A stretch of 58,643 nt of DNA from NCBI RefSeq assembly GCF_018780585.1, contig NZ_JADMJL010000036.1:1-58643 (forward strand). Direction: 5' to 3'. Below the pieces are notes generated by a model. It did no database searches, was not told the DNA's origin, and was given only the letters and a program-made list of their open reading frames with translations. The position numbers were made by a program, and so were the translations under genes. Positions 17,372 to 25,401 of this stretch are shown one piece after another. The number at the start of each line of letters is the position of its first letter. Within the stretch, counting starts at the first letter, position 1. The stretch is from Methyloversatilis discipulorum. Its GTDB lineage: Bacteria; Pseudomonadota; Gammaproteobacteria; Burkholderiales; Rhodocyclaceae.

Positions 17372-18256
17372 TCAGTAGCGAGCGCGCGCTTTGCGGCCGT
17401 TCTCGACCAGTCGCAGGATGAGCGGCGTGAAGATGAGCTGCATCGCCAGGTCGATCTTGCCGCCGGGAATCACAATGGTGTTGGCGCGCGACATGAAGGC
17501 GCCGCCCATCATCGCCAGCAGGTACTGGAAATCGATGCCGCGCGGGTTGGCGAAGCGGATCACCACCATTGATTCTTCCGGCGTCGGAATCGAGCGCGCG
17601 ATGAAGGGGTTGGACGTATCCACCATCGGTACGCGCTGGAAGTTGATGTGCGTGTTCTCGAACTGCGAACAGATGAAGTGCACGTACTCGGGCATCCGGC
17701 GGAGGATGGTGTCGGTCACCGCCTCGGTCGTGTAACCGCGCTGTTCGCGGTCGCGATGCAGCTTCTGTATCCACTCCAGATTGATGATGGGCACCACGCC
17801 GATCCGCAGATCGACATGCTGGGCGACATCGACCTTGTCCGTCTTCACCGCGCCATGCAGGCCCTCGTAGAACAGGATGTCAGTGCCGGCTGGGATGTCC
17901 TCCCACGGCGTGAAGGTGCCGGGCGCCTGCTGATAGGGAGCGGCTTCACACTCGTTGTGCAGGTATTTGCGGATGCGCCCGCTACCGTCGTTGCCGTACT
18001 GGCGGAACAGCGTCTCCAGTTCCTCGAACAGATTGGCGTCCGGACCGAAGTGGCTGAAGTGTTCGTTGCCGGCGGCGGCCTCGCGCGCCATCGCTGCCTT
18101 CATTTCCTCGCGGTCGTAGCGATGGAAGGCGTCGCCTTCGACGATGACCGGGTTGACGCCTTCGCGGCGGAAGATGTGCTGGAAGGTGCGCGTGACCGTG
18201 CTCGTGCCGGCACCCGATGAGCCGGTGATCGCGATGACAGGGTGGCGGGCGGACAT
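17372..18256 (-). CDS. prk: Phosphoribulokinase
   Basis: A 294-residue bacterial-type phosphoribulokinase (CbbP). It makes ribulose 1,5-bisphosphate from ribulose 5-phosphate and ATP, the substrate-generating step specific to the Calvin cycle. The P-loop GSSGAGTSTV lies near the N-terminus (about residues 12-21). EGDAFHRYDREEMK contains the catalytic Asp and substrate-binding His/Arg residues, and FYEGLHG and RRMPEYVHFICSQFENTHINFQRVP are family blocks. It starts 37 bases after fbp. This is the strongest evidence in the window for autotrophic potential, but RuBisCO is not present here. Confidence 0.96.
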   Translation of the reverse strand: MSARHPVIAITGSSGAGTSTVTRTFQHIFRREGVNPVIVEGDAFHRYDREEMKAAMAREAAAGNEHFSHFGPDANLFEELETLFRQYGNDGSGRIRKYLHNECEAAPYQQAPGTFTPWEDIPAGTDILFYEGLHGAVKTDKVDVAQHVDLRIGVVPIINLEWIQKLHRDREQRGYTTEAVTDTILRRMPEYVHFICSQFENTHINFQRVPMVDTSNPFIARSIPTPEESMVVIRFANPRGIDFQYLLAMMGGAFMSRANTIVIPGGKIDLAMQLIFTPLILRLVENGRKARARY

Positions 18257-18293
18257 CCGGAGTACTTTCCCGTGGGCTGGTGCGCGCGACCGC

Positions 18294-19388
18294 TCAGAGC
18301 GCCGAGAACAGGCCGCGCACGTTGAAGAGCGGCGAAGTGTATTCCCGATCGAGTCCCTGGTCGCTTTCCGTGTGGTACTGGACGATGCGGCGCACCTCCT
18401 CGCGCGAGCCGAAGATCAGCGGCGTGCGGCTCTGCAGGCTGCGCGGCGTCAGTTCCATGATGCGCTGCCGACCGTTGGTGGCTTCGCCGCCTGCCTGTTC
18501 GATCAGGAAGGCGATCGGATTCGCCTCATACATCAGCGAAATGCGGCCCGGCGACGCGCTCTGCATCGTGTCTTCCGGATACATGATGACGCCGCCGCGC
18601 GTCAGCACGCGGAAGGTTTCCGCCACCAGCGAGGCGATCCAGCGCATGTTGAAATCCTCGCCGCGCGGTCCGGTCTGGCCGGCCAGACATTCCTCGACGT
18701 AGCGCTTGACCGGTGGCTCCCAGAAACGCGACTTCGACGCGTTGATCGCGAATTCGGTCGTGTGCTCGGGAATCCGCATCTGCGGGTGCGTGAGGATGAA
18801 GGCGCCGATGTCGCGATCGAGCGTAAAGCCGTCCACGCCCTCGCCGGTGGTCAGCACCAGCATCGTCGACGGGCCGTACAGCGCGAAACCGGCGCACACC
18901 TGTTCGGTGCCCGGCTGCAGGAAATCGGACAACTGCGGTTCGGCGCCCGGGTTCGGCGCGTGCAACACCGAAAACAGACTGCCTACGGTCAGGTTCACGT
19001 CGATGTTGTTGCTGCAATCGAGCGCATCGAACAGCAGCAGGTATTTGCCGCGCGGCGGCTCGTCCGGTGTCGGGATGAAGCCTTCCAGACCCTCCGGCGC
19101 CAACGCGGCCAGATGGCCTCCCCATTCGCACTCGCGCTGCATCGCCTCGTTGGCGATGGTGTCGAGCTTCTGCGTGACGCGACCGGACAGATTGATGGCG
19201 GCGCCGCTGCCGACGGCTTCGAAGCTGCCGAGCGAACCGACCAGCGCGCCCTTGTTCACGTGATTGGCGATGATTTTCACCGCGGTGGCCACGGCGTTCA
19301 GCAGGCTGGAAAAGATCCCGCTGGCGTGCGGGTGGCGCTGCTGCGCCTCGATGGTGTAACGCGTCAGGGTCTTGCGCCCTTCACTCAT
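18294..19388 (-). CDS. fbp: Fructose-1,6-bisphosphatase, class I
   Basis: A 364-residue phosphatase that hydrolyses fructose 1,6-bisphosphate, and often sedoheptulose bisphosphate in Calvin-cycle operons. The active-site block YLLLFDALDCSNNIDVNLTVGSLFSVL is present. In most class I enzymes this reads DPLDGSSNID, and the ALDCSNNID form is the variant usual in proteobacteria. GGVIMYPEDTM and FLIEQAGGEATNGRQRIMELTPRSLQSRTPLIFGS are also conserved. The start at 19388 is chosen over an in-frame ATG at 19421 because GAGGAGG lies 5 bases before it and the family start (MSEGRKTLTRY) matches. It is the first gene of the leftward cbb cluster, opposite cbbR. Confidence 0.94.
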   Translation of the reverse strand: MSEGRKTLTRYTIEAQQRHPHASGIFSSLLNAVATAVKIIANHVNKGALVGSLGSFEAVGSGAAINLSGRVTQKLDTIANEAMQRECEWGGHLAALAPEGLEGFIPTPDEPPRGKYLLLFDALDCSNNIDVNLTVGSLFSVLHAPNPGAEPQLSDFLQPGTEQVCAGFALYGPSTMLVLTTGEGVDGFTLDRDIGAFILTHPQMRIPEHTTEFAINASKSRFWEPPVKRYVEECLAGQTGPRGEDFNMRWIASLVAETFRVLTRGGVIMYPEDTMQSASPGRISLMYEANPIAFLIEQAGGEATNGRQRIMELTPRSLQSRTPLIFGSREEVRRIVQYHTESDQGLDREYTSPLFNVRGLFSAL

Positions 19389-19419
19389 GGCAGCCTCCTC
19401 GGGTCCCGGTGTCGATTCC

Positions 19420-19449
19420 ATCGTAGCCGCAGCGCGCGATCGCTGTCAC
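19420..19449 (-). promoter_or_regulatory. Candidate sigma-70 promoter for the fbp-prk-tkt cluster
   Basis: On the leftward strand GTGACA (19449-19444), an 18-base spacer and TACGAT (19425-19420) match the -35 and -10 consensus at 5 of 6 and 4 of 6 positions. Transcription would start near 19413, about 25 bases before the fbp ATG. It lies downstream of the leftward terminator at 19548, so it would escape it. Confidence 0.5.
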
Positions 19450-19547
19450 ATGCGGTTCGGCCAAGGCACTCGGGAAGTCGTGCAGGAGGGGTGTTGCTGC
19501 GCCGCCGGAGCGATGTGTTCCGTTCGTTGCAACAGAGTGTGCAATGC

Positions 19548-19582
19548 AAAAAAATACCCCGGACTCTTGCGAGCCGGGGTAT
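19548..19582 (-). terminator. Leftward rho-independent terminator upstream of fbp
   Basis: ATACCCCGG and CCGGGGTAT form a perfect 9-base stem, with an inner CTC/GAG pair around a TTGC loop. On the leftward strand it is followed by seven T residues (19554-19548). This is the best-formed intrinsic terminator in the window. It does not end any annotated gene, since only non-coding DNA lies between it and cbbR's divergent start. Confidence 0.8.
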
Positions 19583-19721
19583 GAATCCACAAACAAGGTT
19601 GTGGAGGAGGAGCCTGGGTCACCTGTCCGTTTTTGTTGAGCTGACAGGCTTTGACGCTAAACTGGTCGCTTCGGTTTGCAGTGCCTGCGAGGCGGTATTC
19701 GCTGCGTTTCCGTTGCTGTTG
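19548..19721 (-). ncRNA. Candidate small RNA or attenuated leader
   Basis: This is a proposed leftward transcript of about 175 nt ending at the strong terminator at 19548-19582. A -10-like TATATT lies at 19733-19728 with a poor -35. Predicted structure by eye: a hairpin with arms CCTGTC/GACAGG (19648-19622), a C-rich stretch CCTCCTCC (19610-19603) able to pair with Shine-Dalgarno sequences, a small CCACAA/TTGTGG hairpin (19604-19587, partly overlapping it), and the terminator. It could alternatively be a leader attenuating cbb expression. The promoter and exact start are guesses; the terminator is the firm part. Confidence 0.4.
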
Positions 19722-19765
19722 CAGTGCAATATATCTGGAACTGGCCTTGGTTGAAAATAAGTTGT

Positions 19766-19784
19766 TTTGATAAGATCGATCAAA
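19766..19784. promoter_or_regulatory. Dyad TTTGAT-N7-ATCAAA in front of cbbR
   Basis: A perfect inverted repeat of TTTGAT ends 19 bases before the cbbR start codon. LysR-type regulators commonly bind dyads at this position to repress themselves and activate the divergent gene, so it is a candidate CbbR site. The spacer is 7 rather than the spacing that would give a symmetric T-N11-A. The same half-site, with an 11-base spacer, recurs before aceE. Confidence 0.4.
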
Positions 19785-19803
19785 CATTCTTATTTAGACT
19801 GAT

Positions 19804-20760
19804 ATGGCGACACAATGGACGCGCGGGGTGTCTCTCCGCCAGTTGAGAATATTCGAGGCGGTCGCACGACTGGGCTCGATTTCCCGCGCCGCGGAAGAAC
19901 TGCATCTGACGCAGCCGGCAGTTTCGATGCAGGTGAAGGCGCTGGACGGGCTGATCGGCCTTCCTCTGATCGAGACCCTGGGCAAGAAGTTGCGCGTGAC
20001 CGAAGTCGGCATGGAGATCGCCCGGCACGCGCGCGCCATCGACCACCAGTTGGCGGAGGCCGAGGCCGCGCTGGCGCAGATGGCGAGCGGACATTCGGGC
20101 CTGGTGTCGGTCGGCGTGGTCAGTACCGCCAAATACGTCGCCCCGCGTCTGCTGATGGCTTTCCGCGAGCGTTACCCGGACGTGCAGGTCCGCATCTCCC
20201 TGCACAACCGCGACGACATCTTCCGTCATCTCGAAGACAACCTGATCGACATCGCCATCATGGGCCGCCCACCGGCAGCGCTGGGCTGCGAGGCGCATGT
20301 CTTTGCCGAACACCCGCTGTCGGTGCTGGCGTGCGAGGGCCATCCGCTGGCCGGTGGTCGCACCGTCACGGCCGACGATCTGGGCAAGGAGGCCTTCCTG
20401 ATCCGCGAACGGGGGTCCGGTACGCGGGTGACGCAGGAAAGCTATCTGGTCGAGCAGGGCATACGCCCGGCCGAAATCATCGAACTGCCCAGCAATGAAA
20501 TCATCAAGCAGGCGGCCATCGCCGGCATGGGCCTGGCCTTCCTGTCCGAGCACACCTGCCAGCTCGAACTGCGCACCGGCGTGCTGTGCCGCATCGCGGC
20601 GCCCGGCACGCCCATCGTGCGCAACTGGCACGTTGTATACAGGGATCGCAAGAATCTGTTGCCTGCCGCCCTCGCGCTACGTGATTTCCTGATGCACGAG
20701 GGGGGGCGGCTGGTGAATTCGCAGGTGGCGCCGGTCCATCTGCCGGTGCACCACCCCTGA
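19804..20760 (+). CDS. cbbR: CbbR-type LysR-family transcriptional regulator
   Basis: A 318-residue LysR regulator. The N-terminal winged helix-turn-helix (about 9-67) contains SLRQLRIFEAVARLGSISRAAEELHLTQPAVSMQVKALD, and a periplasmic-binding-like effector domain follows. The AVSMQVKALD form is typical of CbbR. It diverges from fbp-prk-tkt, the classical arrangement for the activator of Calvin-cycle operons, which senses metabolites such as phosphoenolpyruvate or NADPH. The start is at 19804 with no strong ribosome-binding site. The stop is 7 bases from the convergent monophosphatase gene. CbbR function is inferred from family and position. Confidence 0.85.
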   Translation: MATQWTRGVSLRQLRIFEAVARLGSISRAAEELHLTQPAVSMQVKALDGLIGLPLIETLGKKLRVTEVGMEIARHARAIDHQLAEAEAALAQMASGHSGLVSVGVVSTAKYVAPRLLMAFRERYPDVQVRISLHNRDDIFRHLEDNLIDIAIMGRPPAALGCEAHVFAEHPLSVLACEGHPLAGGRTVTADDLGKEAFLIRERGSGTRVTQESYLVEQGIRPAEIIELPSNEIIKQAAIAGMGLAFLSEHTCQLELRTGVLCRIAAPGTPIVRNWHVVYRDRKNLLPAALALRDFLMHEGGRLVNSQVAPVHLPVHHP

Positions 20761-20767
20761 GGACAGA

Positions 20768-21568
20768 TCAGCGGCCGCCGTGTGCGGCCAGCCAGTCCAT
20801 CCATTCACGGTAGAGGTCGGCGCTGGCGCCGACCACCACCGGCGTCTTGCGGCCAGGCGCCATGTCCAGCGGCTCGCCATCCAGCATCGAGCAGCGTGCA
20901 CCGGCTTCGGCGGCGATCAGGCTGCCGGCGGCAAAGTCCCACATCATCTGGCCACCGTGCAGGTAAACGTCCAGCCTGGCGGCGGCAATGAAGCACCATT
21001 CGAGCGCGCTGGAACCGAAGTTGCGCTGCGAGTAGAAGGGCGACTGGGTGGCCAGTGCGTCGCCAAGTGCCTTCGGAATCCGTTTGAAATCGACGCCTGC
21101 CACCGCATCCAGCAGATGGCGCGCCGGCGTGCGCAGCGGCAGCGCATTGCCGTTGAGAAAGGCACCGCCACCTTCTTCCGCGTAGAAGGCTTCGTCGGTC
21201 ATCGGGTTGTAGACGACGCCGTGGCGCGTGCGGCCCTCCTCGATGTACGCGATCGCGACGCCGAAGAAGGGGATGCCGTTGACGAAGTTGGTGGTGCCGT
21301 CGATCGGGTCTATGCACCAGATGCCGTCGTGACCTTCGTGCCACAAGCGCAACTGCACTGACTCCGGCATTTCCTCGCCGAGAACCGGGCGGTCGATGAT
21401 GCGGGGCAGTCGTTCGATCAGCGCTTCCTGTGCTGCCAGATCGACCACGGTGAACAGGCTGCCGTCGTCCTTCTGGTTGCGCTGCGCGGTCAGGAAGTGC
21501 GGCATGATCACCTCGCGGGCGACGCTGCGTGCGGTGTCGACGATCTGTAGCAGTGTGGTTGAGCTCAT
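20768..21568 (-). CDS. Inositol monophosphatase family protein
   Basis: A 266-residue metal-dependent phosphatase of the IMPase/SuhB/CysQ superfamily. The metal-binding motif is WCIDPIDGTTNFVNGIPFFGVAIAY (canonical DPxDGT), with GEEMPES upstream and WDFAAGSLIAAEAGA downstream completing the site. The likely substrates are inositol phosphates or related sugar monophosphates. It is distinct enough from E. coli SuhB that I do not assign that symbol, and a histidinol- or fructose-bisphosphatase role cannot be excluded. It is convergent with cbbR and divergent from rsmE. Confidence 0.85.
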   Translation of the reverse strand: MSSTTLLQIVDTARSVAREVIMPHFLTAQRNQKDDGSLFTVVDLAAQEALIERLPRIIDRPVLGEEMPESVQLRLWHEGHDGIWCIDPIDGTTNFVNGIPFFGVAIAYIEEGRTRHGVVYNPMTDEAFYAEEGGGAFLNGNALPLRTPARHLLDAVAGVDFKRIPKALGDALATQSPFYSQRNFGSSALEWCFIAAARLDVYLHGGQMMWDFAAGSLIAAEAGARCSMLDGEPLDMAPGRKTPVVVGASADLYREWMDWLAAHGGR

Positions 21569-21770
21569 GGTCGTTCGTCAGTGAGCCGCGTCGCGACGCC
21601 GGAAGCACTCCGGCCGGCTGGCGTGGCAGTATCGTTCGCGGCGGCAGCCCGTCGTCGGATGCCCTGATGCCATAACGGTTACGGACATTCCGACCATGAG
21701 GGGCCGATCGTCGCCGACGGTGCAAAAAGCCTCGCCGGCGGGTGTTCTTGCAGTGCACAAATATAACACG

Positions 21771-22493
21771 ATGATTCCACGCTTCTTTTGTCCCTTGCCC
21801 GCGGAACCGGCCGGAACGATCACCTTGCCGGCGCCGGTGGCGCATCACATCGACCGTGTGCTGCGCCTGACCGACGGCGATGCGATCACGCTGTTCGACG
21901 GTCGCGGCAGCGAATTCGCCGCCCGCCTGGTGCGCAACGGTCGCAGTGTCGATGCCGCGGTCGGCGCCGAATCGACGCCACAGCGCGAGTCCGCGCTCGA
22001 CGTCACGCTGCTGCAATGCCTCGCCGCCGCCGACAAGATGGACTGGATCGTACAGAAGGCGGTCGAGCTCGGTGTGGCGCGGGTGCAACCGGTGGCCAGC
22101 CGGCGCGCCGTGGTCAAGCTGGCCGGCGAGCGTGCGCAGCGGCGGGTCGAGCACTGGCAGCAGGTGGCGGTGTCGGCCTGCGAACAGTGCGGCCGTAATT
22201 GCGTGCCCGAGGTACAGCCCGTGCTGACCTTGCCGCAGGCGCTTGCGGCCGCGAGCGGGCAGCGCCTGCTGCTGCACCCGGAAGGCGGCGTGCCGCTGAA
22301 GTCGGCCGGGCTGCGCGCCGATGAACCCATTACCGTGCTGATCGGACCGGAGGGCGGCTTCGATGCCGACGAACTGGCCGCTGCGCGCGCTGCCGGCTTT
22401 GCCGCGTTGACGCTGGGGCCGCGCGTGCTGCGCACGGAGACGGCGGGCGTTGCCGTGCTGTCGGCACTGAATACCCTGATCGGAGATTTCTGA
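21771..22493 (+). CDS. rsmE: 16S rRNA (uracil(1498)-N3)-methyltransferase
   Basis: A 240-residue SPOUT-class methyltransferase that methylates U1498 of 16S rRNA using S-adenosylmethionine. It begins MIPRFFCPLPAEPAGTITLP, typical for RsmE. The knotted cofactor site is visible as VLIGPEGGFDADELAAARAAGFAALTLGPRVLRTETAGVAVLSAL. The start at 21771 matches the family's usual start, although no strong Shine-Dalgarno precedes it. Its stop codon overlaps the next gene's ATG (TGATG), so the pair is translationally coupled. Confidence 0.93.
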   Translation: MIPRFFCPLPAEPAGTITLPAPVAHHIDRVLRLTDGDAITLFDGRGSEFAARLVRNGRSVDAAVGAESTPQRESALDVTLLQCLAAADKMDWIVQKAVELGVARVQPVASRRAVVKLAGERAQRRVEHWQQVAVSACEQCGRNCVPEVQPVLTLPQALAAASGQRLLLHPEGGVPLKSAGLRADEPITVLIGPEGGFDADELAAARAAGFAALTLGPRVLRTETAGVAVLSALNTLIGDF

Positions 22494-23968
22494 TGTTCGA
22501 TGCGCTGCCTGCCGTCGCCCCGCTGGACGAAGCCCGGCTCGAACGCGCGGTGTCCAGATTGCGTGCCGATCTGCTCGACGCCCAGTACTCGATACTGGAA
22601 CAGGGGCGTACGCCGGTCGTGCTGCTGATCGCCGGTGTGGCTGGTGCCGGACGCGGACGCCTGGTCAATACGCTGAACGAATGGATGGACCCCCGTCACA
22701 TCCGCACCAGTGCCTTCGGGCCGCGCGACGAGGCGGAACGGCAGCGACCGCACATGTGGCGCTACTGGCAGGCGCTGCCGTCGCGCGGTCGTACCGCGAT
22801 GATCTTTGAGGGCTGGTACAGCGAGGCGATCAACGCCCGCGTCGAGCGCCGGATCAAGCGGCGCGCCTTCTGGCACACCCTGCACGAGATCCAGCGCTTC
22901 GAACGCATGCTGGCGATGGAAGGCGCGGTGCTGCTGAAGTTCTGGCTGCACCTCGATGCCGACCGTCAGCGTGCGCACTTCCGTGCGCTGGAGCGTGACG
23001 CGGCGACGCGTTGGCGGGTGACTGCCGAGGACTGGCGTGCGAATCGCCGGCACAAGCGCATCTGCAAGGTGGCGGAAGAGGCGATCCGGCTGTCGGACAC
23101 CTCGCATGCGCCCTGGCACCTGGTCGACGCAAGCGACGCCGCGCAGACCGAACTGGTGGTCGGCCGCATCGTCCTGAAGGCGCTCCGAGAAGCGCTGGCG
23201 GGGCCGCGCAAGCCACTTGCGCCGGCGCTGCCTCCGCTGGTGGTGCCGAGCGAACAGCCGGCTCAGCCCGCGCGTGCACCGTCCAAGCCGATGCGCAAGG
23301 ACGACTATCAGCCCGAACTCGAACGCCTGCAGGGCCGGCTCAACCTGCTGTTGCGCCATCCGGCCTTTGCCCGGCGCGCGCTGGCGGTGGTGTTCGAAGG
23401 CATGGACGCCGCCGGCAAGGGCGGCGCGATACGCCGCATCACGCACGCGCTCGATGCGCGCAATTACCGTGTGCACCCGGTGGCGGCGCCGACCGAGCAC
23501 GAGCGCCTCTATCCGTGGCTGTGGCGCTTCTGGCGTGACGTGCCGCGCGATGGCCGGGTTTCGCTGTTCGACCGCTCCTGGTATGGCCGCGTGCTGGTCG
23601 AGCGGGTCGAGGGCTTTGCCGTGGAAGCCGACTGGTCGCGTGCCTTCGAGGAGATCAACGCGTTCGAACAGGAGTGGACCGAACACGGCATCATCGTCTG
23701 CAAGTTCTGGCTCGAAGTCAGTTCCGACGAGCAGCTGCGCCGTTTCAACGAGCGCGGGCGCCAGCGCTTCAAGCGTTTCAAGATCACGCCCGAGGACTGG
23801 CGCAACCGTGACAAGTGGTCGCAGTACGTGCCCGCGGTGCAGGACATGCTGGTGCGCACGCACACCGAGCAGGCGCCGTGGAACGTGGTGTCCGCCGACG
23901 ACAAGTACCGTGCGCGGCTGGCCATACTCGACGCCCTGTGCGATCGCCTCGAGTCGGAACTGGGCTGA
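22493..23968 (+). CDS. pap: Polyphosphate:AMP phosphotransferase (two-domain PPK2)
   Basis: A 491-residue protein made of two PPK2 domains in tandem, the layout of class II PPK2 enzymes that phosphorylate AMP to ADP with polyphosphate. The C-terminal domain is canonical: Walker A FEGMDAAGKGGAI (about residues 301-313), FDRSWYGRVLVERVEG and FKRFKITPEDWRNRDKW. The N-terminal domain looks degenerate. Its Walker A reads AGVAGAGRG, lacking the usual Asp and Lys, and the equivalent of DRSWYGR is FEGWYSEA. Catalysis is therefore assigned to the C-terminal half and a structural or regulatory role to the N-terminal half. It overlaps rsmE by one base. Confidence 0.9.
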   Translation: MFDALPAVAPLDEARLERAVSRLRADLLDAQYSILEQGRTPVVLLIAGVAGAGRGRLVNTLNEWMDPRHIRTSAFGPRDEAERQRPHMWRYWQALPSRGRTAMIFEGWYSEAINARVERRIKRRAFWHTLHEIQRFERMLAMEGAVLLKFWLHLDADRQRAHFRALERDAATRWRVTAEDWRANRRHKRICKVAEEAIRLSDTSHAPWHLVDASDAAQTELVVGRIVLKALREALAGPRKPLAPALPPLVVPSEQPAQPARAPSKPMRKDDYQPELERLQGRLNLLLRHPAFARRALAVVFEGMDAAGKGGAIRRITHALDARNYRVHPVAAPTEHERLYPWLWRFWRDVPRDGRVSLFDRSWYGRVLVERVEGFAVEADWSRAFEEINAFEQEWTEHGIIVCKFWLEVSSDEQLRRFNERGRQRFKRFKITPEDWRNRDKWSQYVPAVQDMLVRTHTEQAPWNVVSADDKYRARLAILDALCDRLESELG

Positions 23969-24059
23969 ACGTGCCGGAATTGAGACAACGCAAGTTCTGC
24001 GGCGCGTCCGCTGGCGCGCGCTCGGCTAGAATTCGTTGAATTTTCCCATCGGAACCCGC

Positions 24060-25382
24060 ATGCACGCCGATCCCGACTCGCCGCGTTTCGTTGCCTGGGT
24101 GCGCAGTGCCGCGCCCTACATCCACGCCTTCGGCGGTCGAACCTTCGTCATCGCGGTCGGCGGCGAGGTGCTGCAGGGGCCGCTGGCCAATTCGCTGGTG
24201 CAGGACTGCAACCTGCTCGCCGCGCTCGGCATCAAGCTGGTGCTAGTGGTAGGGGCCCGCCCGCAGATCGAGGAGGAACTGGCCGCACGCGGCCTGCCGC
24301 CGCGCTATCACAAGGGCTTGCGGGTCACCGACGCGCAGGCGATGGACTGCGTCAAGCGCGCCAATGGCGCCATTCGCATCGACGTCGAGGCGCTGTTCTC
24401 GCAGGGCTTGCCGAACACGCCGATGGCCGGCAGCACGATCGAGGTTGCCTCCGGCAATTTCCTGACCGCGCGCCCGGTGGGCGTGGTCGATGGCATCGAC
24501 CATGGTTACACCGGCACCGTACGCAAGGTCGATGTCGAGGCGCTGAACGACGCGCTGGCCGACAGCGACATCGTACTGATGCAGCCCTACGGTTACTCGC
24601 TGACCGGCGAGGTGTTCAACCTGAGCATGGAAGAGGTGGCCGAATCGGTCGCCGTCGCGCTGCAGGCGACCAAGCTCATCTACCTGTGCGACGCGCCGGG
24701 CATCGTCGACGAACAGGGCGCGCTGGTGCCCGAGCTGACCGCCGACGAAGCGGCGCAGTGGCTCAAGGCCGGGCGCGGCATTACCGAAGATCTCGGGCTC
24801 TACCTGCCGCGCGCCATCCGCGCGGTGAAGCTGGGCGTGGCGCGCGCCCACATGATCGATCGCGATCTCGATGGCGCACTGCTGCTCGAATTCTTCACCA
24901 CCCAGGGCGTGGGCAGCGTCATTTCGCGCGAGCGGCTGGCACTGATGCGCAACGCGCGGGTGGACGACGTACCCGCCATCGCCGGCCTGATCGCACCGCT
25001 GGAGGCCGACGGCACGCTGGTCAGCCGCGGCCGCGAGCGGCTGGAACGCGAGATCGAGCGCTTCAGCGTGCTCGAACACGACGAAGTGATCATGGGCTGC
25101 GCCGCCTTCTATCCCTATCCGGAAGAGCAGATGGCTGAGCTGGCCTGTCTGGCGGTGATGGCGGAATACCGTCGCCACGGCTACGGCGAGCAGATCCTGA
25201 GCTATGTCGAGACGCGTGCTCGCGCCGAGCGGATCAAGCAGCTGTTCGTGCTCACCACGGTGACCGCGCACTGGTTCGTCGAGCGGGGGTTCGTCGAGGC
25301 CGGTGTCGATGCGCTGCCGCGCGTGCGTCGAGAAAACTACAACCCGCAGCGGCGCAGCAAGGTCCTGGTAAAACGCCTGTGA
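24060..25382 (+). CDS. argA: N-acetylglutamate synthase (amino-acid kinase-like plus GNAT domain)
   Basis: A 440-residue enzyme that acetylates glutamate from acetyl-CoA, the first step of arginine biosynthesis. The N-terminal amino-acid-kinase-like domain (about 20-280) has FVIAVGGEVLQG, LVLVVGARPQIEEEL and YLCDAPGIVDEQGALVPELT. This domain binds arginine as feedback inhibitor in the family. The C-terminal GNAT domain (about 295-440) has LACLAVMAEYRRHGYGEQIL. The length matches E. coli ArgA. The ATG at 24060 is preferred to an upstream TTG at 24036. Neighbours are not arginine genes, as usual for scattered arg genes. Confidence 0.94.
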   Translation: MHADPDSPRFVAWVRSAAPYIHAFGGRTFVIAVGGEVLQGPLANSLVQDCNLLAALGIKLVLVVGARPQIEEELAARGLPPRYHKGLRVTDAQAMDCVKRANGAIRIDVEALFSQGLPNTPMAGSTIEVASGNFLTARPVGVVDGIDHGYTGTVRKVDVEALNDALADSDIVLMQPYGYSLTGEVFNLSMEEVAESVAVALQATKLIYLCDAPGIVDEQGALVPELTADEAAQWLKAGRGITEDLGLYLPRAIRAVKLGVARAHMIDRDLDGALLLEFFTTQGVGSVISRERLALMRNARVDDVPAIAGLIAPLEADGTLVSRGRERLEREIERFSVLEHDEVIMGCAAFYPYPEEQMAELACLAVMAEYRRHGYGEQILSYVETRARAERIKQLFVLTTVTAHWFVERGFVEAGVDALPRVRRENYNPQRRSKVLVKRL

Positions 25383-25401
25383 TCGCAGCCGGAGCCCGCT
25401 C

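Larger units (their letters stand above)
19389..19803. other. fbp-cbbR intergenic regulatory region (415 bp)
   Basis: No protein gene is convincing. From left to right it holds a sigma-70-like promoter for fbp (19420-19449), a leftward rho-independent terminator (19548-19582), and further hairpins with a GGAGGAGG tract (CCTCCTCC on the leftward strand). A dyad TTTGAT-N7-ATCAAA lies 20 bases before cbbR. An active terminator facing fbp inside its own upstream region implies a separate short transcript or an attenuated leader. Confidence 0.7.

Noticed and set aside
14044-17421. Very long rightward open frame (1125 codons) opposite gap and tkt
   Set aside because: It is the antisense shadow of two well-conserved enzymes in high-GC DNA. 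Its product is rich in His, Arg, Gly and Ala with no domain, and it has no ribosome-binding site.
19548-19721. 6S RNA as identity of the candidate small RNA
   Set aside because: The length is similar, but I cannot form the long closing stem with the large central bubble, and the expected neighbouring gene is absent.
21673-21681. Short palindrome TAACGGTTA between the monophosphatase gene and rsmE
   Set aside because: It is a 9-base dyad (15 with one mismatch) with no known match or positional support, too weak to call a site.
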